Below, piece by piece: positions 14,460 through 25,000 of a stretch of DNA of 25,000 bases (the stretch's first letter is position 1; the number at the start of each line of letters is the position of its first letter). Source of the stretch: Armadillidium nasatum (lineage: Eukaryota > Arthropoda > Malacostraca > Isopoda > Armadillidiidae); contig SEYY01001187.1 in the NCBI GenBank assembly GCA_009176605.1, positions 51,190-76,189 on the forward strand, in the 5' to 3' direction. The notes beneath the pieces were generated by a model, which saw nothing but the letters and a program-made list of their open reading frames with translations, was not told the DNA's origin and did not search any database. Position numbers and translations under genes: made by a program.

Positions 14460-15173
14460 TTAATTTTGCATCAGTGTTTACTGAAGAAAAATTGGATATA
14501 TGTTGAGACTAATAGCTAAAGTATACTTGTAATAAATAGGTGTACAGCATTTGAAATTGAGTTAAATGAAATTAAATCTTTACTATAACATATTGATCCT
14601 GAGGACTGAAAAATGGCAATGTGGTTCCCATTTATAAGAAAGGTAGTAAGGAAGATATAGGAAAAGTATAGGGCAGTTAGCTTAACATCTCTGGTTGTAA
14701 AAGTTTTAGAAAAGTTACTGAAAAAGTCATATAGAAAAACATTTGGATGATAACAGGATACTGTATAACCCCCCAGCATTATTTTAGAAAGGATAGATCA
14801 TGTCAGACTAACCTTCTAGAATTTATGGAATATATTACTTAGGTGATTCAGTTGGCATTATATATTTAGACTTTAGCGAAGCTTTTGATCTTGAGGACTG
14901 AAAAATGGCATATTTAGTGCCCATTTATAAGAAGGTAGTAAGGAAGATATAGGAAAAATATAGGCCAGTTAGCTTTAGAAACTAATATCTATAAGGTACA
15001 CCATGTAAAGCTGATGCAAAAGTTGTCACAGTGTGGTATTGGTGAAGTGGTGCACAATTGGATTAGAGAGTGGAAGAACAGAAGGCACATGGTAAAATTC
15101 TAAAAGATGGGAGTAGCAGTATTGTAAAGGCATAATATTTGATTTTTAAATGATCTATTTCTTAGGAACATAG
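14460..15173 (+). mobile_element. CR1-like LINE, internally scrambled RT N-terminal region
   Basis: This aligns by eye with the CR1 copy at 23700-24350. It includes the segments FEIELNEIKSL, PEDWKMA..VPIYKKGSKED, the CRTNLLEF-like region and YLDFSEAFD, all from the start of a CR1 reverse transcriptase. Order is disturbed: the PEDWKMA segment appears at about 14605 and again at about 14892. A segment that belongs upstream of it (GSSSIVKA-type, about 15110-15170) follows a downstream one. About 130 bp present in the other copy are missing at about 14600. Many stops are present. It is the first section of one CR1 copy that continues at 15423. Confidence 0.8.
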
Positions 15174-15422
15174 GAAAATAGAGACAGTAAGAAGCCACAA
15201 GGGCCTATCTAGACTACCTCAGTCCAAGCATAATAATATCAATACTAATACATGCACGAAAGACTACTTTCACTAAAATTTTTCAAGCTAACCTAGTGTC
15301 TTACCTAAGTAAACCTCTTTAATAACTACTGTGAAACAGAAAAAAAAATAAAAAATTTCTATAGTTTTTCAAACTTTTATTATAAAAAATGCGTAATTTT
15401 CTGAAATTTTTTCCTGAAAAAA
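15174..15422 (-). mobile_element. Chimeric insert: CR1 3' tail joined to a hAT-element segment
   Basis: A foreign piece splits the CR1 RT. Its + strand left end (15174-15266) is the reverse complement of the CR1 3' UTR including the TTCCTATG-type tail. The rest (about 15268-15422) matches the interior of the hAT-like element at about 17345-17503 in the same orientation. TTCTT occurs at both edges (15169-15173 and about 15423-15427) and once in the other CR1 copy context, so it is a probable 5-bp target duplication of the whole composite. Read on the - strand, it is a short retroposon with an unrelated 5' part and a CR1 3' tail, consistent with mobilisation by CR1 machinery. Nested independent insertions remain possible. 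Confidence 0.6.
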
Positions 15423-15911
15423 GTTCTTTTGTAGAGGTACCTGAGGACTGGAAAATGGCATATGTGGTACCCATTTAAAAGAAAGGTAAAGATCTAGGAA
15501 ACTATAGACTAGTTAGCTTGACATCTCTGGTTGTAAAAGTTTTGGAAAAGTTACAGAAAAGTCACATAGAGAAACATTTGGATGATAAGATACTGCATAA
15601 CTCCCTGCATGGTTTTAGAAAGGGTAGATGATGTCAGACTAACCTTCTAGAATTTATGGAATATATTACTGAATGTATAGACAGGGGTGATCCAGTTGAT
15701 GTTATATATTTAGACTTTAGCAAGGCTTTTGATAAGATAACACATGTAAGGCTGATGCAAAAGTTGTCACAGTATGGTATAGGTGGAGTGGTGCATAATT
15801 GGGTTAAAGAGTTTTTGAAGAACAGAAGGCACTGAGTGGAAATAGTCTTTATGAGAAACAGTGAAGAGTTGAATCCCACATCGTTCTGTGCTGGGACCAC
15901 TATTGTTCCTC
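15423..15911 (+). mobile_element. CR1-like LINE, RT domain continuation
   Basis: This resumes the CR1 RT exactly where the chimeric insert broke it. In order it reads PEDWKMAYVVP, NY..VSLTSLVVKVLEK, HGFRKGR-like, CQTNLLEFMEYITECID, VIYLDFSKAFDK and VRLMQKLSQYGIGG. It ends at the segment equivalent to GPLLFLIYIMD. Several stops and one-base shifts break it. This is the best-preserved RT palm segment in the window. It is then split by (TA)n and an inverted CR1 3' end and continues at 16386. Confidence 0.87.
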
Positions 15912-15939
15912 ATTATATATATATATATATAATATATAT

Positions 15940-15999
<60 letters not shown>
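15912..15999. repeat. (TA)n microsatellite, left of inverted CR1 3' end
   Basis: TA repeats with two AATATA interruptions. They begin where the CR1 coding sequence is naturally TATATATA (24460-24468 in the other copy), so the tract grew at a coding TA run. Confidence 0.96.
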
Positions 16000-16861
<862 letters not shown>

Positions 16862-17697
16862 TATAAACTAACCGGGCCTCTGGCCCTGGCTAATAATCAG
16901 AGAAAACTGGGGTTAAAATTGCAAATTATTCTTAATGGTGGATTAAATCAAAGAAAATGTAAGAAAATTAAGATTTTTCTTGTTTTTTCAGTATTTTTTT
17001 TTTTCTTTTCTGTTTATTTTGACCGCTCCTCTTCTGCTAGTGAATGTTCATCTTTGTGTTTTGATTTTAAAAGCCTACATAAAGATTTGGTTGAAAATTT
17101 TTTACATGGGGTACCAGGAGGTCCTCTTCTAATTTCCTGGCTGCAGAAGTTGCATTAAGCTATTACATTCCTATCCTGAAACATTGTAAAGTACTCCAAT
17201 AAAGCTGAAGTTGATCTTTTAGCCATAGTGACTGAAAGTATAAACAAAATAATTTTGAAATAATGGAGCTAAATAATACAAATTTGATACATAGCAATAA
17301 AATAACTATGCATAAATACAGGTTATAATGATAATTTTATATCTTAAAATTTTTCAAACTTTAACCTAGTGTCTTACCTAAGTAAACCTGTTTAATAACT
17401 ACTGTGAAACAAAAAAAAAAAAAAAAAAAAAAATTTTTCTATAGTTTTTCAAACTTTTATTATACAAAATCTGTAATTTTGTGAAATTTTTTCTGAAAAA
17501 TGCATATCATTAATTTAAGTGAATGTTGACTATTCTACTCCTTCCTTATAATTAAATCTAATTTTCTTAACCTAAAATTTCAGTGCTTTTGACTTCTTTA
17601 CAAATTTTAAGCAACCCTGGTCAGAGCCCCAGCCCAAATTCTAGTACTTTTAGGGAGACCCTGACCCCAGCAAAATTCCAGCCCCGGTCAGTCCCTA
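16862..17697 (+). mobile_element. 836-bp hAT-like element with imperfect TIRs and 8-bp TSD
   Basis: The termini TATAAACTAACCGGGCCT and, on the opposite strand, TAGGGACTGACCGGGGCT match at 13 of 18 positions in register. The flanks are CTGGAGAG (16854-16861) and CTGGAAAG (17698-17705), an 8-bp duplication with one difference, the length made by hAT transposases. Removing the element restores the CR1 sequence around MLERVQ. Inside are a polypyrimidine run (about 16990-17010), a 22-codon stretch reading DLVENFLHGVPGGPLLISWL just before a stop at 17156, an AATAAA at 17200 and a poly(A) run (about 17411-17431). No transposase is recognised, so it is non-autonomous or carries captured sequence. Strand is arbitrary. 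Confidence 0.7.
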
Positions 17698-18417
17698 CTG
17701 GAAAGTACAATGTCAAGCAACAAGGGTGATTTCTGGCTTCAAGAGTAAAATCTATGAGGAGAGGTTGAATGAGTTGGGAATGTTTTCTATTGAAAGGAGA
17801 TTTCTCAGAAGTGATATTATATAAGTTTTAAAAATATTTGCATCTAACAGTAAAACAGAGATTGTAAAATACTTTGTGGACCATGGAAGAGAAACTAGAG
17901 GACATGATATGAAAATTAAAAAGAAGTCATATCATCTCGATCTAAGAATATACTGTACTCTTTGGGTAATAGGGTTGTTAGTTTATGGAATGACTTTCTA
18001 CAGGAGATTGTTGACTGTGATTCTCTTGCAGCATTTAAGAAGGGGCTAGATAGATATATGAATGGCTTAGATATCATGTAATATAACTTGACTAAGCCAG
18101 ATTGGTGGGTATATATTAAGATTTAGACCAGTTTGTGACTAAGCTTACAAATTTTAGATCAGCTTGTGACTAAACCTAACTGGCAGTTTTGTAGCGGGTG
18201 CTGGTTCATTGCATGATTTATGTTATTAGTTAAGTTTACTAAATATATGTAGGGGCTTAGTTTTATTTTTATCCTTGCATTAATGAAATGATATCTAGGG
18301 ATAGGATAGACCTAGTCTTTGTTGCATGTATTGATATTAGAAATAATATTTGTTTTGAATGGGACAGTCTTAATAGGTGCATGTGGCTTTTGTCTCTATT
18401 TTTCTAATGTTCTAATG
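17698..18417 (+). mobile_element. CR1-like LINE, C-terminal region and 3' end
   Basis: Completes the CR1 copy that starts at 14460. The conceptual C-terminus mirrors that at 7110-7837: QATRVISGF, YEERLNELGMFSIERRFL, RETRGHDMKIKKKSYHLDLRIY, WNDFLQEIVDCDSLAAFKKGLDRYMN. The 3' UTR matches the other copies and ends in two TTCTAATG octamers (18402-18417), a diverged form of the TTCCTATG tail. A short internal duplication (TTTTAGATCAG..TGACTAA) occurs near 18120-18175. Confidence 0.87.
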
Positions 18418-18945
18418 AACAAAATGTCACTTCTGGGAGACTCTCCTTTAACTTTGGAAATAAGTTAAAATCACTGGTTGGATGATCAGCGATCTTGAAG
18501 TTAAGTGTTTAAGGCTTTTGAAGCGTCTGAGTACTGCAATGTAGTCAAGCATTGTCATGATGCAGGAGGAAAAGAGTATGGTTTCGTTTTATTCAATGGA
18601 TACAATTCTTCAATTTCTAGATATTTTCACAATAATGAGATCGGAGTTTAGAGTTATTCCGTTTGGTGGATATTCTGAATAGATGAGGCCCTTCACTTCC
18701 TACAATGCTGTCATCATGAGTTTACCAGCCAAGGGTTTATTCTTAAACTTTCGAATGCCAAGTGAGCTTGGGTGTTTGAATTCCATAGAAGCTTGTTTTC
18801 CTTTTGGATCATAGTGGTGAACCCACATTTCATCTCCCATTACAATGTTTTGTAGAAATTCTGTACACCTTTTGCCATGCAAAAATTCAATCACTGTACA
18901 TTGCTTCCATTTTTTTTTAACACTGCACAACAATGAAACCAAATA
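18418..18945 (-). pseudogene. Mariner transposase remnant
   Basis: The - strand frame from 18942 reads FLQNIVMGDEMWVHHYDPKGKQ.SMEFKHP, a clear mariner-family transposase segment holding the first catalytic Asp (GDE). Beyond the stop near 18700 the relict continues with VKGLIYSEYPPNGITLNSD, an HHDNA-like stretch (about 18555), and TSDFNLFPKLKESLPEVTF at 18425-18475. The second catalytic Asp, normally in FWD, has been lost (the region reads L-stop-E). The segment just before SDFNLF is shortened. The N-terminal DNA-binding half and the inverted terminal repeats are not visible. It abuts the CR1 octamer tail at 18417 and lies antisense within AGFG intron 1. Confidence 0.88.
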
Positions 18946-19068
18946 ATTATATTATTCATGTGTCAAATCTATTCTACAAACTTTAGTCTTTCAAATGCAG
19001 GTCTAAACATGTTTATACCTGCTTCTGTTGCCCGGCAATGCATCAACAGGCTTTATTTTTTCAGTTTG

Positions 19069-19188
<120 letters not shown>

Positions 19189-19434
19189 AGAGTTGTATAT
19201 AAACAAAATGTTACTAGTCAGATATAGGGCCAATAAAATATGGAGTGTGAGTCAGTTGTATAAGAAAATGGAAGTCAGAATTGGATAACTAAAATTAATT
19301 TCAATGGTACAATTTTGCAATTTGATAGCATTAAATTTCTAGAAATTTGAAGTGATTGTAGTTTATTAAAACTTTGGAATTGGTGCACTTAAAGGGATTT
19401 ATTTAATTCTAACTGTTTTACTTCCATATTGCAG

Positions 19435-19528
19435 AAGAGGGCTGAACCCTCCCCATAGGGTGAAGTCTATTTCAATGGCAAGTTTTACGTCTGAAGAAGT
19501 TGATCAAATTAAATCTAAAGGAAATCAA
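19435..19528 (+). CDS. AGFG1: AGFG coding exon 2
   Basis: The acceptor TTGCAG|A (19434/19435) completes codon 55 (CT+A, Leu). The exon then encodes RGLNPPHRVKSISMASFTSE and EVDQIKSKGNQ, residues 56-86. RGLNPPHRVKSISM is a near-invariant AGFG signature. The Arg at 56 occupies the arginine-finger position of ArfGAP domains, needed to stimulate GTP hydrolysis on Arf. The donor is CAA|GTAAGT at 19528/19529, a phase-0 intron. The frame carries over exactly from exon 1. Confidence 0.95.
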
Positions 19529-20104
<576 letters not shown>

Positions 20105-20217
20105 TATTGTCAAGCAGTTTGGCTAGGTTTGTACAATGGTAAAACTAACATATTTCCTGATACAAAAGATGAACACAAGATTAGAGATTTTATGATAAAT
20201 AAATACGAGAAGAAAAG
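20105..20217 (+). CDS. AGFG1: AGFG coding exon 3
   Basis: Encodes YCQAVWLGLYNG, KTNIFPDTKDEHKIRDFM and INKYEKK plus two bases of an Arg codon, residues 87-124. The WLGL and FM..KYEKKR segments are the end of the ArfGAP domain as in other AGFG proteins. The donor is AG|GTGAGT (20217/20218), a phase-2 intron. The expected next segment (a WYVP-type start in homologues) is not found to the window end, so exon 4 lies beyond 25000. With exons 1-3 the complete ArfGAP fold is encoded without a lesion. Confidence 0.95.
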
Positions 20218-21119
<902 letters not shown>

Positions 21120-21440
21120 TAAAAAAAGTAAGAGACAGAATCTACACAGGGCTACCGAGACTGTACCAGTCAAAACATAATAATTCTAATACTAATACAA
21201 GCAACAAAGACTAGGTCTATCCTATCCCTAGTTATCAATTCCTTCATCAAAGTAAGATAAAAAAATAAAACTGAGCCCCTACATATATTTAGTAAGCCTA
21301 ACTAATTACGCATGCACATGCAATGAACCAGCACCCACCTTAACTGCCAGTTAGGCTTAGTCTAAACTGGTCTAAAAATTAATATATACCCGCCAATTTG
21401 CTTAGTCAAGTTATAATATATGATACCTAAACCATCCATA
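21120..21440 (-). mobile_element. CR1-like LINE 3' end, antisense
   Basis: Reverse complement of the CR1 3' UTR. It follows the same order of segments as 24482-24780: the AGACAG..TACAGGGCTACCGAGACTG-like start, TAGTCTTTG, then the GGCTTAGTCAAGTTATA segment. The octamer tail at the left edge is degraded. Its inner end runs directly into + strand ORF1 sequence, a head-to-head junction that is then duplicated. Confidence 0.82.
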
Positions 21441-21890
21441 TATACATCAATGAAATGTTATACAGAATGGGAAAAGCAAAATTAGGATCTCGAGGGACAC
21501 TAAGGTCTGTGATCTGCAGTAACAGAATTTGGCTGTTGTGATGTCGGGTTTCCCAAGGGAATGCTGAGGGATTACTGATTAGTGAACTCTCAGATACGAT
21601 ACTTAGACAGGACTTTTAGTAATAATAAAATTTGGCTTAGTCAAGTTATACTATATGATACCTAATCCATCCATATATCCATTGAGGGAATGTTTACAGA
21701 ATAGGAACAACAAAATTAGGATCTCAAGGGACACTAGGCCTGTGATTTGCAGTAACAGGTTTGGCTGTCTTTCTGATGGGGAGGGACCTGAGATGACCAG
21801 TTGTGATGTCGGGTTTCCCAAGGGGAAGGCTGAGGCATTACTGATCAGTGACTCTCAGATACAATACTTAGACAGGACAGGAAAAGAATG
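21398..21890. repeat. Tandem duplication of a CR1 antisense-3'/sense-ORF1 junction
   Basis: Unit 1 (about 21398-21619) and unit 2 (about 21631-21873) both begin TTTG(G)CTTAGTCAAGTTATA. Both then pass through the CATCCATATAT end of the antisense 3' region and continue into AAAATTAGGATCTC..GGGACACTA and the ORF1 segment ending ATACTTAGACAGGAC. Unit 1 lacks about 33 bp present in unit 2 (around 21768-21800). Confidence 0.8.
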
Positions 21891-22455
21891 AGAGTATGTT
21901 ATCCAGGCGCACAAGTAAATGATATTAAAGACAGAATAGATTGGGAAATTATAGATGCAAATATGGATACAAGTCAGAGGAACTGATGGCAGGTTATAAG
22001 AATTTGATTGAGAGAATGAAAGCAAGTGGGAGGAAATGCATAGTGTTAGGCATATTAACTTAGGTTGGGTGCAGGACTAGAATGGGAAAGTAGGGCCTTC
22101 AGTGCAAATAAAAGGGTTAGGAATTTGTTTTTTAGAAAATATTAATTTTTTGGATCACTGGGATAAGAGTTTCAGGACAAAAATCCTATTTGCAAGAGAT
22201 GGAGTTCACCTTAGTCAAAGGGGTGTGCAGCTTCTAAGTTACAGACTGGAGAGGTGTCTCGGAAAACTAGGTAAGGATAGGGGTGAAGGGTGTAATTTTG
22301 GCACTGCTAGTTGTGGAGATGGTGTTTATAATACTGGTGGTGGGATTGATGGTGGTATGAATAAAAATAAAATTGCTTTACAATATGGGTCTTTTAATAA
22401 GAAAGAGACAATATTAGAAATCAAGATGGAAAGGATGCATATAAAGACAAATTAA
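21640..22455 (+). pseudogene. CR1 ORF1 remnant with SGNH/GDSL esterase motifs
   Basis: Broken ORF1 of the CR1 copy. The frame from 21655 ends LLISDSQIQYLDR: block I of an SGNH hydrolase with the nucleophile Ser at 21853-21855, the usual Gly before Asp replaced by Ser. After a frameshift comes VCYPGAQVNDI (about 21894-21927), matching block II with its Gly. Then comes a KCIVLGIL segment (about 22038) truncated by a stop. The frame from 22102 holds RDGVHLSQRG, block V with the catalytic Asp-X-X-His (Asp 22198-22200, His 22207-22209). Esterase domains in ORF1 are known for CR1-group LINEs, where they are thought to aid lipid or membrane interaction. A Gly/Asn-rich tail follows to a TAA at 22453. 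Stops and shifts make it non-functional. Confidence 0.75.
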
Positions 22456-24476
22456 ATATGAAATGTTTCTACACAAATGCTTAGAGCCTTAGAAACAAAA
22501 TAGATGAGTTGATTAGTTATATCAGAGAGAAGAATCTTGACATTGTTTGCATTACTGAAGCATGGGTCAATGAGACATTTTATGAAGACTCCTTACAGGA
22601 ATATGAAATAGATACTCGTTTTACCTATACCAATGTAGAGGAAGGAGTGGTGGAGGTGTAGTGCTTTTATGTAGATACTCGTTTTACCTATACCAACATA
22701 GAGGAAAGAGTGGTGGAGGTGTAGCACTTTTATGTTAAAAGCAATATTGAATCTGGATTAATATCCGACGTTAAAACGAATCATGATGTGGAATCTTTGT
22801 GAGTAGATATTCTTATGCATAATAAATCATACAGGATAAGGACATTTTATAGAGCTCCTGATCAGAATCAAGTATTAGTTGAAGAAGTGGTGAAGGAAAT
22901 CAAGGTGGCATGTCAAAATACTGTAAAAGGGATTGTCATAATGGGAGATTTTAATTTTCCAGACATTGACTGGAATACTTTGAGTGTATATATAGTTAAT
23001 AGAATTTTGGTATTTATAAGTTGTATTCTATGCAACTTTCTGAGTAAGGTGGTGCAGGAACCAACAGGGCATGCAGCATTGTTAGATTTAATATTAACAA
23101 ATGATGAAAATATGGTGAATGATGTCAGAGTTGAGGAGACTTTAGGGGCTAGTGACCATTATATAATTAGATTAACTGGAATGTGTGTCTGGGGACAAAT
23201 TGCAAGTCAATAATGAAAAGATTTTAGATTTCAGAAATGGTGGTTTTACCAAATTTCAATCAATGCTTAATGAAATTGACATGAGGAGTTTTAATACTGA
23301 AATTGTTTTATTATGTGGGAATACTTCAAGCAAATATTGACTAATATTCAGTCTGTATGTATTAAAGATAAACCTATTAGGGGTGCAATGAGAAAACCTA
23401 GTTGGTGGATTAGAGAGATAAAAGGAAAAATCAGAGAAAAGCGTACATGTTTTAAAATATTTAAAGGTAATAGTAGGGAGGAAGATTTAGAACATTACAA
23501 GAAAATTAGGATGAATTTAATCAGTCAATAAGAAAAACAAAGAGAATGGCAGAAATTTATTGGCCAAGGAATAGTAGTAATAAAGACCTGAAGAAGTTTT
23601 TTAGTTTCTATAAATTTAAAAGTAAGGATAAGAAAATTGGCCCAATTAAAATTGATGAGAATTTAGTAAATTCTGATAAGGAATGTTCATTTTTTCAACG
23701 CTTATTTTGCATCAGTGCTTACTAGGGAAAGATTGGGTAATAGTTTAGAGACTAATAGCTCTAGTATACACGTAATAAATAAGTGTACAGCATTTGAAAT
23801 TGAGTTAAGTGAAATTAAATCTTTACTAAAACACATTGACCCAAATAAAGTAGCAGATCCAGAAGTTGTATATGGTAGAATTCTAAAGGAGGGGGAGTAG
23901 CAGTATTGCAAAGGCATTATATTTGATTTTTAAATGATCTATTGCTTTTGGAGAGGTATATACCTGAGGACTGGAAAATAGCATATGTGGTGCCCATTTA
24001 TAAGAAAGGTAGTAAGGAAGATCTAGGAAACTATAGGCCAGTTAGCTTAACATCTCTGGTTGAAAATGTTTAGGAAAAGTTACTGAAAAGTCATAGAGAA
24101 AGATTTGGATGATAACAAGATACTGTATAACTCCCCAGCATCATTTTAGAAAGAGTAGATCATGTCAGATTAACCTTCTAGAATTTTTTGTAATATATTA
24201 CTTAATGTATAGACAGTGGTGATCCAGTTGATGTTATATATTTAGACTTTGGCAATGCTTTTGATAAAGTACCCCCCTGTAAGGCTAATGCAAAATTTGT
24301 CACAGAGTTGTATTAGTGATGGACAATTGGATTAAAGAGTGGTTGAAAAACAGAAGGCAATGTGTGCTACTGAATGGAAATAAATCATTATGGGCATTAT
24401 GGGAAACAGTGAAGAGTTGAATCCCACATTGTTCTCTTCTAGGACCACTATTATTCCTCATATATATAATGGATTT
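22456..24476 (+). pseudogene. CR1 ORF2 remnant: APE endonuclease plus RT N-terminal half
   Basis: The endonuclease spans about 22460-23200. In order it shows IDELISYIREKNLDIVCITE with the metal-binding Glu (22557-22559), YRAPD (about 22852), MGDFNFPDIDW (Asp 22947-22949, Asn 22953-22955), LLDLILTN (about 23080) and GASDH (23145-23159). The catalytic set is preserved although the frame is broken. A linker follows: a KPSWW.REIKGKIREK segment (about 23395), an EF.YFASVLT-like segment (about 23700) and EIKSLLKHIDPNKVADP. Next is the RT start, PEDWKIAYVVPIYKKGSKED and NYRPVSLTSLV (about 23965-24060), with decayed later motifs. It stops at the GLLLFLIYIMDLE-equivalent position (24476), before FADD. 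An antisense CR1 3' end replaces the remainder. Confidence 0.87.
22609..22734. repeat. 63-bp tandem duplication inside the endonuclease gene
   Basis: Two adjacent copies, 22609-22671 and 22672-22734, each start TAGATACTCGTTTTACCTAT and end TTTTATG. They differ at about five positions. The unit is a multiple of three, so the duplication itself keeps frame. Confidence 0.93.
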
Positions 24477-24481
24477 AGAAT

Positions 24482-25000
24482 AGGAACATTGGAAAATAGA
24501 CAGTAAGAAGCCACAAGGGCCTATCGAGACTGTCCCAGTCCAAACAAATAATAACAATATCAATACTAATACATGCATGAAAGACTAGGTCTATCCTATC
24601 AGTTCATTCATGCAAAGATAAAAATAAAACTAAGCCCAATTATACATGCAATATTCAATAATAATAAAAAAACTGCCCATTAGGCTTAGTCATAGGCTGA
24701 TCTAAAAATTCATATATACCCGCCAATTTGGCTTAGTCAAGTTATACTATATAATACCTAAACCATCCATATATCTATCTAGCCTCCTTTTTAAATTTGA
24801 CAAGAGAATCACAGTCAACAATCTCTTGTGGCAAGCCATTCCAAAAATTAACAACTCCATTACTGAAAGAGTATTTTCTTAGGTCGAGATGTCATGGCTT
24901 CTTTTTAATTTTCTTATCATGTCCTCTAGTTACTCTTCCATGGTCCACTATAAAGTATTTTTCAATCTCTGTATTACTGTCAGATGCAAATATTTTGTAA
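24482..25000 (-). mobile_element. CR1-like LINE C-terminus and 3' end, antisense, runs off the window
   Basis: The left edge is the inverted octamer tail (AGGAACATTGG). Moving right on the - strand one meets the 3' UTR and, from about 24780 to 25000, the ORF2 C-terminus: KYFIVDHGRVTRGHDKKIKKK, YSFSN.VVNFWNGLPQEIVDCDSL. It closely resembles 7110-7837, in opposite orientation. It joins the + strand CR1 RT at 24476-24481, next to the TA-rich GGATTTAGAA. Confidence 0.88.

Overview
This is eukaryotic, AT-rich DNA (roughly 70% A+T by eye), most likely from an arthropod and plausibly a decapod crustacean. The evidence is a split host gene with GT-AG introns, broken Jockey-like and CR1-like LINEs, hAT- and mariner-type DNA elements, and about 15 very long (TA)n microsatellites totalling about 1.7 kb. 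There are no bacterial-type genes, operons, CRISPR arrays or rRNA genes, and I recognise no tRNA.

The one confident host gene is the 5' part of an AGFG1/drongo orthologue (Arf-GAP domain and FG-repeat protein) on the + strand. Coding exon 1 is 10968-11131, exon 2 is 19435-19528 and exon 3 is 20105-20217. Together they give residues 1-124, including a complete CX2CX16CX2C zinc finger and the arginine-finger position. The rest lies beyond the window. Intron 1 is 8.3 kb and almost entirely nested transposons. About 0.67 kb upstream, on the - strand, lies a small exon-like ORF (10300-10226) that could be the first coding exon of a divergently transcribed gene.

Layout. 1-675: (CA)n/(TA)n microsatellite, then a GC-richer block with a strong hairpin and a 52-A tail. 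684-8152: several decayed copies of a Jockey/BS-like LINE, called LINE-J here, in both orientations. One - strand copy is split by a 5'-truncated CR1 insertion. 8154-10200: microsatellites, a poly(T)-headed block and a 3-unit minisatellite. 10226-11131: candidate bidirectional promoter region and AGFG exon 1. 11466-14226: one (TA)n array apparently split by a LINE-J copy and by a 1.2-kb palindromic foldback element. 14460-18417: a + strand CR1 ORF2 interrupted by a chimeric CR1-tailed insert, an inverted CR1 3' end and an 836-bp hAT-like element with 8-bp target duplications. 18418-18945: mariner transposase remnant (-). 19435-20217: AGFG exons 2 and 3. 20218-25000: intron 3, with a CR1 copy carrying an SGNH-esterase ORF1 and an endonuclease/RT ORF2, bracketed by inverted CR1 3' ends.

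Every transposon reading frame is broken by stops and frameshifts, so all are fossils. The most interesting signals are architectural: the foldback element and the inverted CR1 pairs inside a transcribed host gene, the (TA)n tracts at transposon junctions, and the layered insertions with readable target-site duplications.
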